A stretch of DNA of 64,000 nucleotides from Burkholderia cepacia (lineage in GTDB: Bacteria > Pseudomonadota > Gammaproteobacteria > Burkholderiales > Burkholderiaceae). Each line of letters starts with the position of its first letter. The first letter of the stretch is position 1. This document shows, one piece after another, positions 56,127 through 64,000 of the stretch. A model generated the notes under the pieces. It saw nothing but the letters and a program-made list of their open reading frames with translations. It searched no databases and had not been told where the DNA came from. A program made the translations under genes and the position numbers. Where the stretch lies: NCBI RefSeq assembly GCF_001718835.1, contig NZ_CP013443.1:2480001-2544000 (forward strand), read 5' to 3'.

Positions 56127-57199
56127 CATGACGCCGGCGGCTCGGGTTCGAACAGCGAGAACTGCCCGTGGCGCTCGGCGGTATCCTCGTCGATGCGCAC
56201 GCCGACGCCGAGCAGCCGCACCGCCTGCGCACGCCGTTGCAGCCCCTTCGCGAGCAGCGTGACGGCCGTATCCGCATGCGTCGCGTCGGCCACGCACTCG
56301 ACCGTCGTCCGCTGGAAATCGGCAAAGCGGATCTTCACGTACAGCTTGCGGATCGAGCGCGCGGCGCCCGCCCGCGCGATACGCGCGTCGAGCTGGACGG
56401 TCAGCTTGCGAATCTCGGCCGCGCACTGCTCGAGCGTCGTCAGGTCGGTGACGTAGGTCGTCTCGACGCTGACCGACTTGCGCTCCTGGTCGGCCTGCAC
56501 CGGCCGCTCGTCGATCCCGCGCGACAGTTCGTACAGCCGCCGCCCGAACGCGCCGAATTCACGGTGCAGGTCGATCAGCGGCCAGTCGCGCAATTGCGCG
56601 CAGGTCTGGATGCCGAGCCGGTCGAGCCGCGAGGCCGTCACCTTGCCGACGCCGTGCAGCTTGCGCACCGGCAGCGCCGCGACGAACGCGTCGATCTCGT
56701 GCGGCCGCACGACGAACAGCCCGTCGGGCTTGTTCCAGTCGGACGCGATCTTCGCGATGAACTTGTTCGGCGCGACGCCGGCCGACACGGTCACGCCGAC
56801 CGTATCGTGCACGCGCTGGCGGATCTCCCGCGCGATCAGCGTCGCACTGCCCTGGCAGCGCTGCGACCCGCTGACGTCGAGGTACGCCTCGTCGAGCGAC
56901 AGCGGCTCGACGTCGGGCGTGTAATCGCGATAGATCGCCATGATCTGCCGCGATGCCGCGCGGTACTTGTCCATCGCGGACGGCAGGATCAGCAGGTCCG
57001 GACACTTGCGCATCGCCAGCGCCGACGACATCGCCGAATGCACGCCGTAGCGCCGCGCCTCGTAGTTGCAGGTTGCGATCACGCCGCGCTGGTCGGGCCG
57101 GCCGCCGACCGCGAGCGGCCGGTTGCGCAGCGACGGGTCGTCGCGCATCTCGACCGACGCGTAGAAGCAGTCGCAATCGCAATGAATGATCTTGCGCAT
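56126..57199 (-). CDS. dinB: DNA polymerase IV
   Basis: A 357-residue Y-family translesion polymerase. The catalytic acidic residues lie in HCDCDCFYASVE at the start and SLDEAYLDVSG near residue 105. Helix-hairpin-helix residues follow (KLHGVGKVTASRL), and the little-finger domain occupies about 245-345. ATG 57199 gives the compact family start. A GTG at 57265 would add 22 residues rich in Pro and could be the true start. The reading frame stays open to 58225 but would overlap the racemase gene in antisense and is rejected. Confidence 0.92.
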   Translation of the reverse strand: MRKIIHCDCDCFYASVEMRDDPSLRNRPLAVGGRPDQRGVIATCNYEARRYGVHSAMSSALAMRKCPDLLILPSAMDKYRAASRQIMAIYRDYTPDVEPLSLDEAYLDVSGSQRCQGSATLIAREIRQRVHDTVGVTVSAGVAPNKFIAKIASDWNKPDGLFVVRPHEIDAFVAALPVRKLHGVGKVTASRLDRLGIQTCAQLRDWPLIDLHREFGAFGRRLYELSRGIDERPVQADQERKSVSVETTYVTDLTTLEQCAAEIRKLTVQLDARIARAGAARSIRKLYVKIRFADFQRTTVECVADATHADTAVTLLAKGLQRRAQAVRLLGVGVRIDEDTAERHGQFSLFEPEPPAS

Positions 57200-57421
57200 G
57201 CGCGGCAGCGCGTCGCCCGGCGGCGGCGTGCTCGGTTCGGCAGGCGGAATGATGGTCGGGTTCACGGTGCCGATACTGTACAAAAACACAGTGCCGGTTT
57301 CAACTGCCGCGTGCTGCCACGCACGGCCGCTCCGTACCGGCCGGCTTCGCGCGAAGCGTATCGCCGGGCACGCGCTCGCGCACCTATACTCGCGGCGATA
57401 CAGGAAACGGGAAAGTTGCGA

Positions 57422-58114
57422 ATGAAGACGATCGGACTGATCGGCGGGATGAGCTGGGAATCGTCGGCCGAGTATTACCGGATGATCAATCGCCATTCGA
57501 AGGCGCTGCACGGCGGGCACCACAACGCGAAGAGCGTGCTGGTCACGGTCGATTTCGCGGAGATCGAAGCGCTGCAGCGCACGCACGACTGGGCCGCGCT
57601 CGGCGAACGGATGGCCGGCGCCGCGCGGCAGCTCGAAGCGGCCGGCGCCGATCTCGTCGTGCTGACGACCAACACGATGCATCGCGTCCACGCCGCGATC
57701 GAAGCCGCGGTGACGCTGCCGTTCCTGCATATCGCCGATCCGACCGGCGAAGCACTGCTTGCGGCGGGCGTCTCGCGCGTCGGCCTGCTGGGCACGCGCT
57801 ACACGATGGAGTTGCCGTTCTACGCGGAGCGGCTGCGCGGGAAGTTCGGGCTCGACGTGCTCGTGCCGGACGAACGCGGGCGCGACGACGTGCACCGGAT
57901 CATCTACGACGAGCTGTGCCACGGTGTGGTCGACGCGGGGTCGCGCGCGACGTACGTGACGATCATCGAGGAACTGGCGACACGCGGCGCCCAGGCAGTG
58001 ATCCTCGGCTGCACGGAAATCACGCTGCTGATCGGCGCGGACGACTCGCCGCTGCCGGTGTTCGATACGACCGCGCTGCATGCGAAGGCGGCGGTCGAGT
58101 GGGCGGCGCGTTGA
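57422..58114 (+). CDS. Aspartate/glutamate racemase family protein (YgeA-like, Thr83/Cys197 active site)
   Basis: A 230-residue protein starting KTIGLIGGMSWESSAEYYRMIN, with LLGTRYTME and CTEI in the second half. It closely resembles E. coli YgeA as remembered. Of the two catalytic cysteines of aspartate racemases only the second is present (Cys197, GCTEI). The first position, directly before NTMH, is Thr83. This Thr/Cys arrangement is the atypical one I recall for the L-Asp/L-Glu-specific YgeA enzyme. It is a single gene, divergent from dinB. Confidence 0.88.
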   Translation: MKTIGLIGGMSWESSAEYYRMINRHSKALHGGHHNAKSVLVTVDFAEIEALQRTHDWAALGERMAGAARQLEAAGADLVVLTTNTMHRVHAAIEAAVTLPFLHIADPTGEALLAAGVSRVGLLGTRYTMELPFYAERLRGKFGLDVLVPDERGRDDVHRIIYDELCHGVVDAGSRATYVTIIEELATRGAQAVILGCTEITLLIGADDSPLPVFDTTALHAKAAVEWAAR

Positions 58115-58160
58115 CCCATACGCACCCATACGCTGCTCGCGCGAGACGCGCGCAGAAAAC

Positions 58161-58186
58161 AAAAAACCCGGCACGAAGCCGGGTTC
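58161..58186 (-). terminator. Terminator of the initiator tRNA gene
   Basis: Stem AACCCGGC / GCCGGGTT with a five-base loop. On the minus strand the run TTTTTTG follows the stem, 53 bases after the tRNA. Confidence 0.85.
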
Positions 58187-58238
58187 CTGTCGACGAAGCG
58201 CGCATCGGTCACTTGCGCCGCACATCGTCTGGTGTGCT

Positions 58239-58315
<77 letters not shown>

Positions 58316-58498
58316 TCAGAGAAATAAATTATAGGGTTATTGCGTAGTCACGTCAACAACTCTTTGTCATTTTTCTTTCTCGATCGGTCGCTGGCCGCAT
58401 CACGGCGACATCGTCGATGCGACGCATCGCGCGCGCCGGCGCGCCACGCTCGCGGTAAGATGGCGGCCTTCGAATACATGCCGCCACCGCACCTGTCC

Positions 58499-59275
58499 AT
58501 GAAAATCGCCACCTGGAACGTCAACTCGCTCAACGTCCGCAAGCAGCACGTACTCGACTGGCTCGCGCAAAGCGGCACCGACGTGCTGTGCCTGCAGGAA
58601 CTGAAGCTGCCGGACGAGAAATTCCCGCGCGCCGATCTTGAAGCCGCTGGCTACCGCAGCTGGTTCACGGGCCAGAAGACCTACAACGGCGTCGCGATCC
58701 TCGCGCGCGACACGCTGTCCGTCGACGAATCGGACGTCGTGCGCAACATTCCGGGCTTCGACGATCCCCAGCAGCGCGTGATCGCCGCGACGGTCGACGG
58801 CGTGCGCATCGTGTCCGCGTATTTCCCGAACGGCCAGGCACCGGACTCGGACAAGTTCGTCTACAAGATGCAATGGCTCGACGCGCTGCAGGCGTGGCTG
58901 CGCACCGAGCTGCAGCGCTACCCGAAGCTCGCGCTGCTCGGCGACTACAACATCGCGCCGGAAGACCGCGACGTGCACGACCCCGCGAAATGGGAAGGCC
59001 AGAACCTCGTGTCGCCGCAGGAGCGCGCCCACTTCGCGCAACTGATCGAACTCGGCTTCGTCGATGCGTTCCGCCGCTTCGAACAGCCGGAGAAGACCTT
59101 CACGTGGTGGGACTACCGGATGATGGCGTTCCGCCGCAACGCGGGGCTGCGCATCGACCACGTGTTGCTGTCGCCGGCGCTCGCGCAGACCTGCACGTCG
59201 TGCGAGGTCGATCGCACGCCGCGCACGTGGGAACAGCCGTCCGACCACACGCCCGTGGTCGCGGTCGTCGGCTGA
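58499..59275 (+). CDS. xthA: Exodeoxyribonuclease III
   Basis: A 258-residue Mg-dependent AP endonuclease and 3'-5' exonuclease of base excision repair. It starts MKIATWNVNSLNVRK and contains the Glu of CLQELKLPD, the GDYNIAPEDRD block, and the catalytic DHTPVV near the end, the order typical of XthA. No ribosome site is obvious before ATG 58499; an in-frame ATG seven codons upstream is possible. Confidence 0.95.
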   Translation: MKIATWNVNSLNVRKQHVLDWLAQSGTDVLCLQELKLPDEKFPRADLEAAGYRSWFTGQKTYNGVAILARDTLSVDESDVVRNIPGFDDPQQRVIAATVDGVRIVSAYFPNGQAPDSDKFVYKMQWLDALQAWLRTELQRYPKLALLGDYNIAPEDRDVHDPAKWEGQNLVSPQERAHFAQLIELGFVDAFRRFEQPEKTFTWWDYRMMAFRRNAGLRIDHVLLSPALAQTCTSCEVDRTPRTWEQPSDHTPVVAVVG

Positions 59276-59294
59276 CCGGGCAGCCCGCGCGCGT

Positions 59295-61403
59295 TCAGCG
59301 CCGCGCGGGCGCCGGCCCGAGATGGGCCCACAGGAACCCGAATTCCGCCGCGTCGGCTTCCGCGCGTTCCAGGTCGTCGGCACTGCCGTGGCCGCCGTCG
59401 GTGTTCTCCCAATACCACACCCGTTCATGGCCCAGCGCATGCATGCGCGCGGCCATCTTGCGCGCATGCGCGGGATGCACGCGGTCGTCGCGCGTCGATG
59501 TCGTCAGCAGTAACGGCGGATACGCGACGCCTTCGCGCACGCGGTGATACGGCGAATACGCGGCCAGCGCCGCAGCTTCGCGCGGATCGTCCGGATCGCC
59601 GTATTCGTCGAGCCACGCGGCGCCCGCGTGCAGCTTCGGATAGCGCCGCATGTCGAGCAGCGGCACGCGGCAGAGCACCGCACCGAACAGCTCCGGCCGC
59701 TGCACCATGCACGCGGCCACCAGCAGCCCGCCGTTGCTGCCGCCCTCGATGCCGAGCTGTGCGGCGCTCGTCACGCCGGTCGCGGCCAGATCCTCGGCCA
59801 CCGCGATGAAATCGTCGAACGAACGCTGACGATGTTCGCGCTGCGCGTCGACGTGCCAGCGCGGCCCGAACTCGCCACCGCCGCGGATGTGCGCGAACGC
59901 CATCACGCCGCCACGCTCGAGCCATCCGATGCCGAACGCATCGCTGTAGCCCGGCAGGTTCGGGATCGCAAAGCCGCCGTAGCCCGACAGCAAACACGGC
60001 CGCGCGACGCGCGTGGCGCCTTCGGCCGGATCGAGTGCATCGCGCGGCCCGATCAGCGTGTACGGCACCATCGTGCCGTCTTGCGAGCGCGCGCTCGCGC
60101 GGCGCACGACGAGCCCCGTCGCGTCGAACTGCACCGGCGGCCGGTCGAGCAGCACGCGGCGCGACGGCGCATCGTCCGCGCGGTCGGCCAGATCCGCCAG
60201 CCAGCATTCGGGCGGATCGAGATAGGTGTCGACGTCGACGTACACCTCGTCGTTCAGCGTCGGCTCGACGGGCTCGACGTCGATCTGCGCGTCGCCCGCC
60301 CACTCGAACGGCCGCGCATCCCATGTCCACGTACCGTCGTCGGCCTGTCGCGGTTGCCACAGCATCGTGCGGTTGTGCACGTCGTCGAGCCAGCTCGCGA
60401 TCAGCGTCGTGCGCGTATGCGTCCACGTGCACGCGGACGTCGTCGGCTGCGGCGCGAACAGCGTCGTGAGTTCGCGCGACCCGGCCAGGAACGCCTGCTC
60501 GCGGATCGCCAGCAGCGAGCCGCCCGCATGGCGCACGCCGCCGCAATCCCAGTCGAGGCGCGGCTCCAGCATGAGCCAGCCTTCCCAGAAGCCGACCTCG
60601 ACATGGGTCGGCACGTCGTAGCGCGCCCACTCGCCCGCGTCGGTCAGCCGGTACGCATGCGCGTCGAAGAAGTCGACGCTGCGCCACGCGACGTGGCGGT
60701 TGTCGATCGGATCGAACCCCGCGCCCGCGCTGATGTCGTCGGGTTCGCCGCTGAAGACGACGGGCGCATCGGCAAGCGCGGTGCCGCGCACCCAGCGCCG
60801 CGCTTCATACGGATAGCCGGCCGCGGTGGCGTGCGCGTCGCCGCGATCCCAGCTCACGTAGACGGTATCGCGATCGATCCAGCCGACCGTGTGATGCCCC
60901 GGCGCGTCGATCGTGAAGCCGCCCTCGACGAAACGACGTTCGACGAGATCGAATTCGCGCACGACGACCGCGTCGGCACCGCCCGGCGACAGCGACAGCA
61001 GCGCGCGATCGCCGTCCGGATACAGGATCGCGTCCTGCTCGAACACCCACGATTCGCCCTCCTCCGCGCCGAGCGCGTCGACGTCGAGCAGCGTTTCCCA
61101 CGCCGGCCGGCCCGCACGCCAGTCGTCCCAGCGCGTGCGGCGCCACAGCCCCTTCGGATGGAGATCGTCCTGCCACAGGTCGTAGGCCCAGTCGCGCCAG
61201 CGGGTTGGAATCACCGGGCGTTCGCGCGGCAGGTACGCTTTCGCGAGGCGCGCCGTCAGCGCGCGATACGCGTCGTCGTCACGCAGCGCGGCGCGCGTGC
61301 GCGCATTCTGCTCGTCGACCCACGTGCGGGCGCGCTTGCTGTCGAGCGCTTCGAGGAAACGGAACGGGTCGGCCCCGGCGGGCCAGCGGAAGGAATCGGA
61401 CAT
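59295..61403 (-). CDS. Prolyl oligopeptidase family serine peptidase (S9A)
   Basis: A 702-residue S9 peptidase. The N-terminal part is the seven-bladed beta-propeller (about 70-410); the C-terminal alpha/beta-hydrolase domain has the nucleophile in GIEGGSNGGLLVA and the catalytic His in NTDGGHGSADD, with the Asp in TSTRDDRVHPAHA. No signal peptide is seen, so cytosolic action on short proline-containing peptides is likely. ATG 61403 is chosen; a start seven codons upstream is possible. It lies downstream of ntrC by 89 bases on the same strand. Confidence 0.9.
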   Translation of the reverse strand: MSDSFRWPAGADPFRFLEALDSKRARTWVDEQNARTRAALRDDDAYRALTARLAKAYLPRERPVIPTRWRDWAYDLWQDDLHPKGLWRRTRWDDWRAGRPAWETLLDVDALGAEEGESWVFEQDAILYPDGDRALLSLSPGGADAVVVREFDLVERRFVEGGFTIDAPGHHTVGWIDRDTVYVSWDRGDAHATAAGYPYEARRWVRGTALADAPVVFSGEPDDISAGAGFDPIDNRHVAWRSVDFFDAHAYRLTDAGEWARYDVPTHVEVGFWEGWLMLEPRLDWDCGGVRHAGGSLLAIREQAFLAGSRELTTLFAPQPTTSACTWTHTRTTLIASWLDDVHNRTMLWQPRQADDGTWTWDARPFEWAGDAQIDVEPVEPTLNDEVYVDVDTYLDPPECWLADLADRADDAPSRRVLLDRPPVQFDATGLVVRRASARSQDGTMVPYTLIGPRDALDPAEGATRVARPCLLSGYGGFAIPNLPGYSDAFGIGWLERGGVMAFAHIRGGGEFGPRWHVDAQREHRQRSFDDFIAVAEDLAATGVTSAAQLGIEGGSNGGLLVAACMVQRPELFGAVLCRVPLLDMRRYPKLHAGAAWLDEYGDPDDPREAAALAAYSPYHRVREGVAYPPLLLTTSTRDDRVHPAHARKMAARMHALGHERVWYWENTDGGHGSADDLERAEADAAEFGFLWAHLGPAPARR

Positions 61404-61492
61404 TGCGGATGGGCGGAATGGCAAACTGCGTGCAAACCGCGATTATGTCCGATCGCGGCATGCGCGATGCCCGCGCATGCCGCAAATCGTGC

Positions 61493-63001
61493 TCAGGGCT
61501 CCAGATGGAGTTCCTGGATCTTGCGCGTGATCGTGTTGCGGCCGATGCCGAGGCGCTCCGCGGCCTCGACCTTGCGACCGCGCGTGAAGTCGAGCGCCTC
61601 GCGGATCACGGCCGCCTCGAAGCGGCGTGCGAGTTCGTCCATCACGTCGGCCGAGTTCTCGCGCAACAGCCGCGCAACCTCGGTGCGCAAACCGTGCTCC
61701 CACACCGGATAGCCGGCCGGCGCGCTGCCGTTCGGCGCAGCGGCGGCCGGCGCGCCCGTCACGCCGGCGATCGGCGGCAACGCGCTCGCGTCGCTGCCTG
61801 CCGCCTGCGCGTCGGCCGCGTCGCCCACCGCGACGACCGGCGCGCCGGCCGGCACGAGGTCGGGCGGCAGGTCCTTGATCTCGACCGTCTGCGCGGGCGC
61901 CATCACGGTCAGCCAGTTCGCGAGGTTCTCGAGCTGGCGCACGTTGCCGGGAAACGCGAGCGACGTCAGGTAGGCCAGCGCCTCGTCGGACACGCGTTTC
62001 GGCTCGACGCCGAGATCGCGCGCGCTCTTCTGCAGGAAGTGGCGCGTGAGCAGCGCGATGTCCTCGCTGCGCTCGCGCAGCGGCGGCAGGCGCAGCCGGA
62101 TCACGTTGAGCCGGTGGTAAAGGTCCTCGCGGAACAGGCCCTGCCGCACGCGCGATTCGAGATTCTGGTGCGTCGCGGCGATCACGCGCACGTTCGCGCG
62201 CAGCGGGTTGTGCCCGCCGACCCGATAGAACTGCCCGTCCGACAGCACGCGCAACAGGCGCGTCTGCAGGTCGAACGGCATGTCGCCGATTTCGTCGAGG
62301 AACAGCGTGCCGTTCTCGGCCTGCTCGAAGCGGCCCTGCCGCGTCGTCTGCGCGCCGGTGAACGCGCCGCGCTCATGGCCGAACAGCTCGGATTCGAGCA
62401 GATCCTTCGGAATCGCCGCGGTGTTCAGCGCGATGAACGGCCCGTTCGCACGCGGGCTGTGACGGTGCAATGCACGCGCGACGAGCTCCTTGCCGGTGCC
62501 CGATTCGCCGGTGATCAGCACGGTCGCGGCCGAGTGCGACAGGCGGCCGATCGCGCGGAACATGTCCTGCATCGCGGGCGCCTGGCCGAGCATCTCGGGC
62601 GCCTCGGCCACGCGCTCGTCCTGCGGCACGCCGCCGCGCAGGCTTTCTTCCACCGCGCGGCGAATCAGCTCGACCGCCTTGTCGACGTCGAACGGCTTCG
62701 CGAGATATTCGAACGCGCCGCCCTGGAACGCCGCGACGGCGCTGTCGAGATCGGAGAACGCCGTCATGATGATGACGGGCAGGCCCGGCAGGCGCTCGTG
62801 CATCGCCTGCAGCAACTCGAGGCCCGAGCCGCCCGGCATCCGGATGTCGGATACGAGCACCTGCGGCGTCTCGTGGTCGAGCGCGGCCAGCGCGTCGCGC
62901 ACGTTCGCGAAGCTCTTCGTCGCGAAGCTGTCCCGGGCGAGCGCCTTTTCAAGCACCCAGCGGATCGATTGGTCGTCGTCTACTATCCAGATCGGCTTCA
63001 T
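61493..63001 (-). CDS. ntrC: Nitrogen regulation protein NR(I), sigma-54 activator
   Basis: A 502-residue response regulator controlling nitrogen assimilation genes. The receiver domain (1-120) has phospho-acceptor Asp52 in LVSDIRMPG and Lys in LAKPFDVDKA. The AAA+ domain (about 140-370) shows Walker A GESGTGKEL, the sigma-54-contacting GAFTGAQ and Walker B LFLDEIGDMP. The C-terminal Fis-type HTH (RKVEAAERLGIGRNTITRKI) completes it. Between the last two is a long Ala/Pro/Gly-rich linker of about 45 residues. It follows ntrB by 46 bases. Confidence 0.97.
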   Translation of the reverse strand: MKPIWIVDDDQSIRWVLEKALARDSFATKSFANVRDALAALDHETPQVLVSDIRMPGGSGLELLQAMHERLPGLPVIIMTAFSDLDSAVAAFQGGAFEYLAKPFDVDKAVELIRRAVEESLRGGVPQDERVAEAPEMLGQAPAMQDMFRAIGRLSHSAATVLITGESGTGKELVARALHRHSPRANGPFIALNTAAIPKDLLESELFGHERGAFTGAQTTRQGRFEQAENGTLFLDEIGDMPFDLQTRLLRVLSDGQFYRVGGHNPLRANVRVIAATHQNLESRVRQGLFREDLYHRLNVIRLRLPPLRERSEDIALLTRHFLQKSARDLGVEPKRVSDEALAYLTSLAFPGNVRQLENLANWLTVMAPAQTVEIKDLPPDLVPAGAPVVAVGDAADAQAAGSDASALPPIAGVTGAPAAAAPNGSAPAGYPVWEHGLRTEVARLLRENSADVMDELARRFEAAVIREALDFTRGRKVEAAERLGIGRNTITRKIQELHLEP

Positions 63002-63047
63002 AGGTCGGTCAGATATTGGTGAATCCGGTGAATCGCCATGCCGTCGC

Positions 63048-64000
63048 TCAATGATCGAGCGGCAGCAGGATCTGAAATTCGGTACGTCCGGGCCGGCTTT
63101 CGACCTCGATCGTCCCGTCGTGCTGCTGCACGAACGTCTGCGCGAGCGTCAGGCCGAGGCCGCTGCCGTCGTCGCGCCCGGACACGAGCGGATAGAAGAT
63201 CCGGTCGCGGATGTCTTCCGGGATGCCGGGTCCGTTGTCGATCACGTGCAAGTCCAGTGCCAGCCGGTACAGGCGCTTCGCGATCGTCACCTTGCGCGCG
63301 ATGCGCGTGCGCAACTCGATCTTCGCGTCGCCCTGCGCGATCCGTTCGCGCAGCGCCTGCGCCGCGTTGCGCACGATGTTGAGCAGCGCCTGGATCAGTT
63401 GCTCCTTGTCGCCGCGCAGGTCCGGCACGCTCACGTCGTAGTCGCGCTCGATCGTGAGCCCGCGCGGGAATTCCGCGAGCATCACCGCGCGCACGCGTTC
63501 GCAGACTTCATGAATGTTCACGTCGCCGACGATGTGCGGATGCCGGTGCGGCTCCAGCAACCGGTCGACGAGCGTCTGCAGGCGGTCGGACTCCTTGATG
63601 ATCACCTGCGTGTATTCGCGCAACTCGCCGCGCTCGCGCTCGCCGAGTTCGAATTCGAGCAGCTGGGCCGCGCCGCGAATGCCGCCGAGCGGGTTCTTGA
63701 TCTCGTGCGCGAGGTTGCGGATCAGCTGCTTGTTGACCGCGGTCAGGTCGTGGATGCGCTCCTCGCGATCGGTGCGCGACTGCCGTTCGTTCTCGAACAG
63801 CTCGACGAGCACGAAATCGGGCGCGGTCTCGAGGAAGCCGACGATCGCGTGCACGTGCAGCGGTTCGCGGCCGGGCCGGTCGAGCACGGTATCGAGGTGC
63901 GTCGCGTGAAAGCGTTCCTCGCCGATCGCGGTGATCGTCGACGCCAGTTCGTTCGCGTTCGGGAAAATCTCGCCCCACGGCCGCTGCGCGAGCTGCCGGC
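63048..64000 (-). CDS. ntrB: Nitrogen regulation sensor kinase NR(II), C-terminal part; 5' end outside window
   Basis: The frame is open from the window edge to 63048, leaving 316 residues. The N-terminal end belongs to a PAS domain (EERFHATHLDTVLDRPGREP). The phospho-acceptor His lies in NLAHEIKNPLGGIRGAAQLL, the ATPase motifs in LNIVRNAAQALRE, DNGPGIPEDI and GSGLGLTLAQTF, and the chain ends EFQILLPLDH. NtrB phosphorylates or dephosphorylates NtrC under GlnB (PII) control. glnA, often upstream, would lie beyond the window. Confidence 0.96.
   Translation of the reverse strand, partial: RQLAQRPWGEIFPNANELASTITAIGEERFHATHLDTVLDRPGREPLHVHAIVGFLETAPDFVLVELFENERQSRTDREERIHDLTAVNKQLIRNLAHEIKNPLGGIRGAAQLLEFELGERERGELREYTQVIIKESDRLQTLVDRLLEPHRHPHIVGDVNIHEVCERVRAVMLAEFPRGLTIERDYDVSVPDLRGDKEQLIQALLNIVRNAAQALRERIAQGDAKIELRTRIARKVTIAKRLYRLALDLHVIDNGPGIPEDIRDRIFYPLVSGRDDGSGLGLTLAQTFVQQHDGTIEVESRPGRTEFQILLPLDH

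Noticed and set aside
57200..58225. Extension of dinB to about 700 codons
   Set aside because: The extra part is antisense to the racemase gene and does not resemble any polymerase domain.

Overview
The window is GC-rich chromosomal DNA from a beta-proteobacterium. Gene content and protein sequences point to Burkholderia, most likely a Burkholderia cepacia complex species, chromosome 1. This is judged from remembered family sequences; no database was searched. Nearly all of it is core housekeeping. I see no phage, insertion sequence, integron, CRISPR array or island with deviating composition.

Layout. 1-340: C-terminal end of a probable JmjC-type ribosomal oxygenase. 571-834: an alanine-rich lipoprotein with its own terminator. 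947-9997: ten closely spaced leftward genes (ferritin-like protein, alpha/beta hydrolase, rnm, yciO, site-2 protease, trpS, methyltransferase, dapA, bamC, MBL hydrolase). 10183-12134, rightward: gamma-carbonic anhydrase, hslO, a small lipoprotein. 12227-17604, leftward: hydrolase, pyrG, kdsA, eno, ftsB. 17689-23091, leftward: a LolC-type permease with lolD, tatD, comEC. 23242-29878, rightward: RpfE-like protein, recJ, prfB with its programmed frameshift, lysS, a glycine-zipper protein. 30012-35908, leftward: the complete isc operon (iscR-iscS-iscU-iscA-hscB-hscA-fdx-iscX) behind a promoter covered by two IscR-type operators. 36029-40129: a low-molecular-weight phosphatase, a small membrane peptide, lutA-lutB and a divergent IclR regulator. 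40200-42552: a D,D-endopeptidase and a phasin whose promoter is bracketed by two near-identical palindromes. 42802-49238, leftward: the pyruvate dehydrogenase genes aceE-aceF-lpdA. 49513-52664, rightward and divergent: a FixL/FixJ-like two-component pair. 52918-59275: folD, prlC, dinB (leftward), an Asp/Glu racemase homologue, initiator tRNA-Met (leftward) and xthA. 59295-64000, leftward: a prolyl-oligopeptidase-family peptidase, ntrC and the 3' part of ntrB, which runs off the window.

How the genes fit together. Envelope assembly (bamC, lolC/D, kdsA, ftsB, the D,D-endopeptidase), translation (trpS, lysS, prfB, tRNA-fMet), iron-sulfur biogenesis (isc), central carbon and storage (eno, pyruvate dehydrogenase, lactate oxidation, phasin) and nitrogen control (ntrBC) are represented.

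No clearly undescribed multi-gene system was found. The observations most worth checking are the twin operator palindromes at the phasin promoter and a related sequence in the pyruvate dehydrogenase/kinase intergenic region, a four-cysteine motif in TrpRS that resembles an iron-sulfur site, a palindromic repeat inside the pyruvate dehydrogenase operon, the single-permease Lol system, and lutAB without an adjacent lutC.
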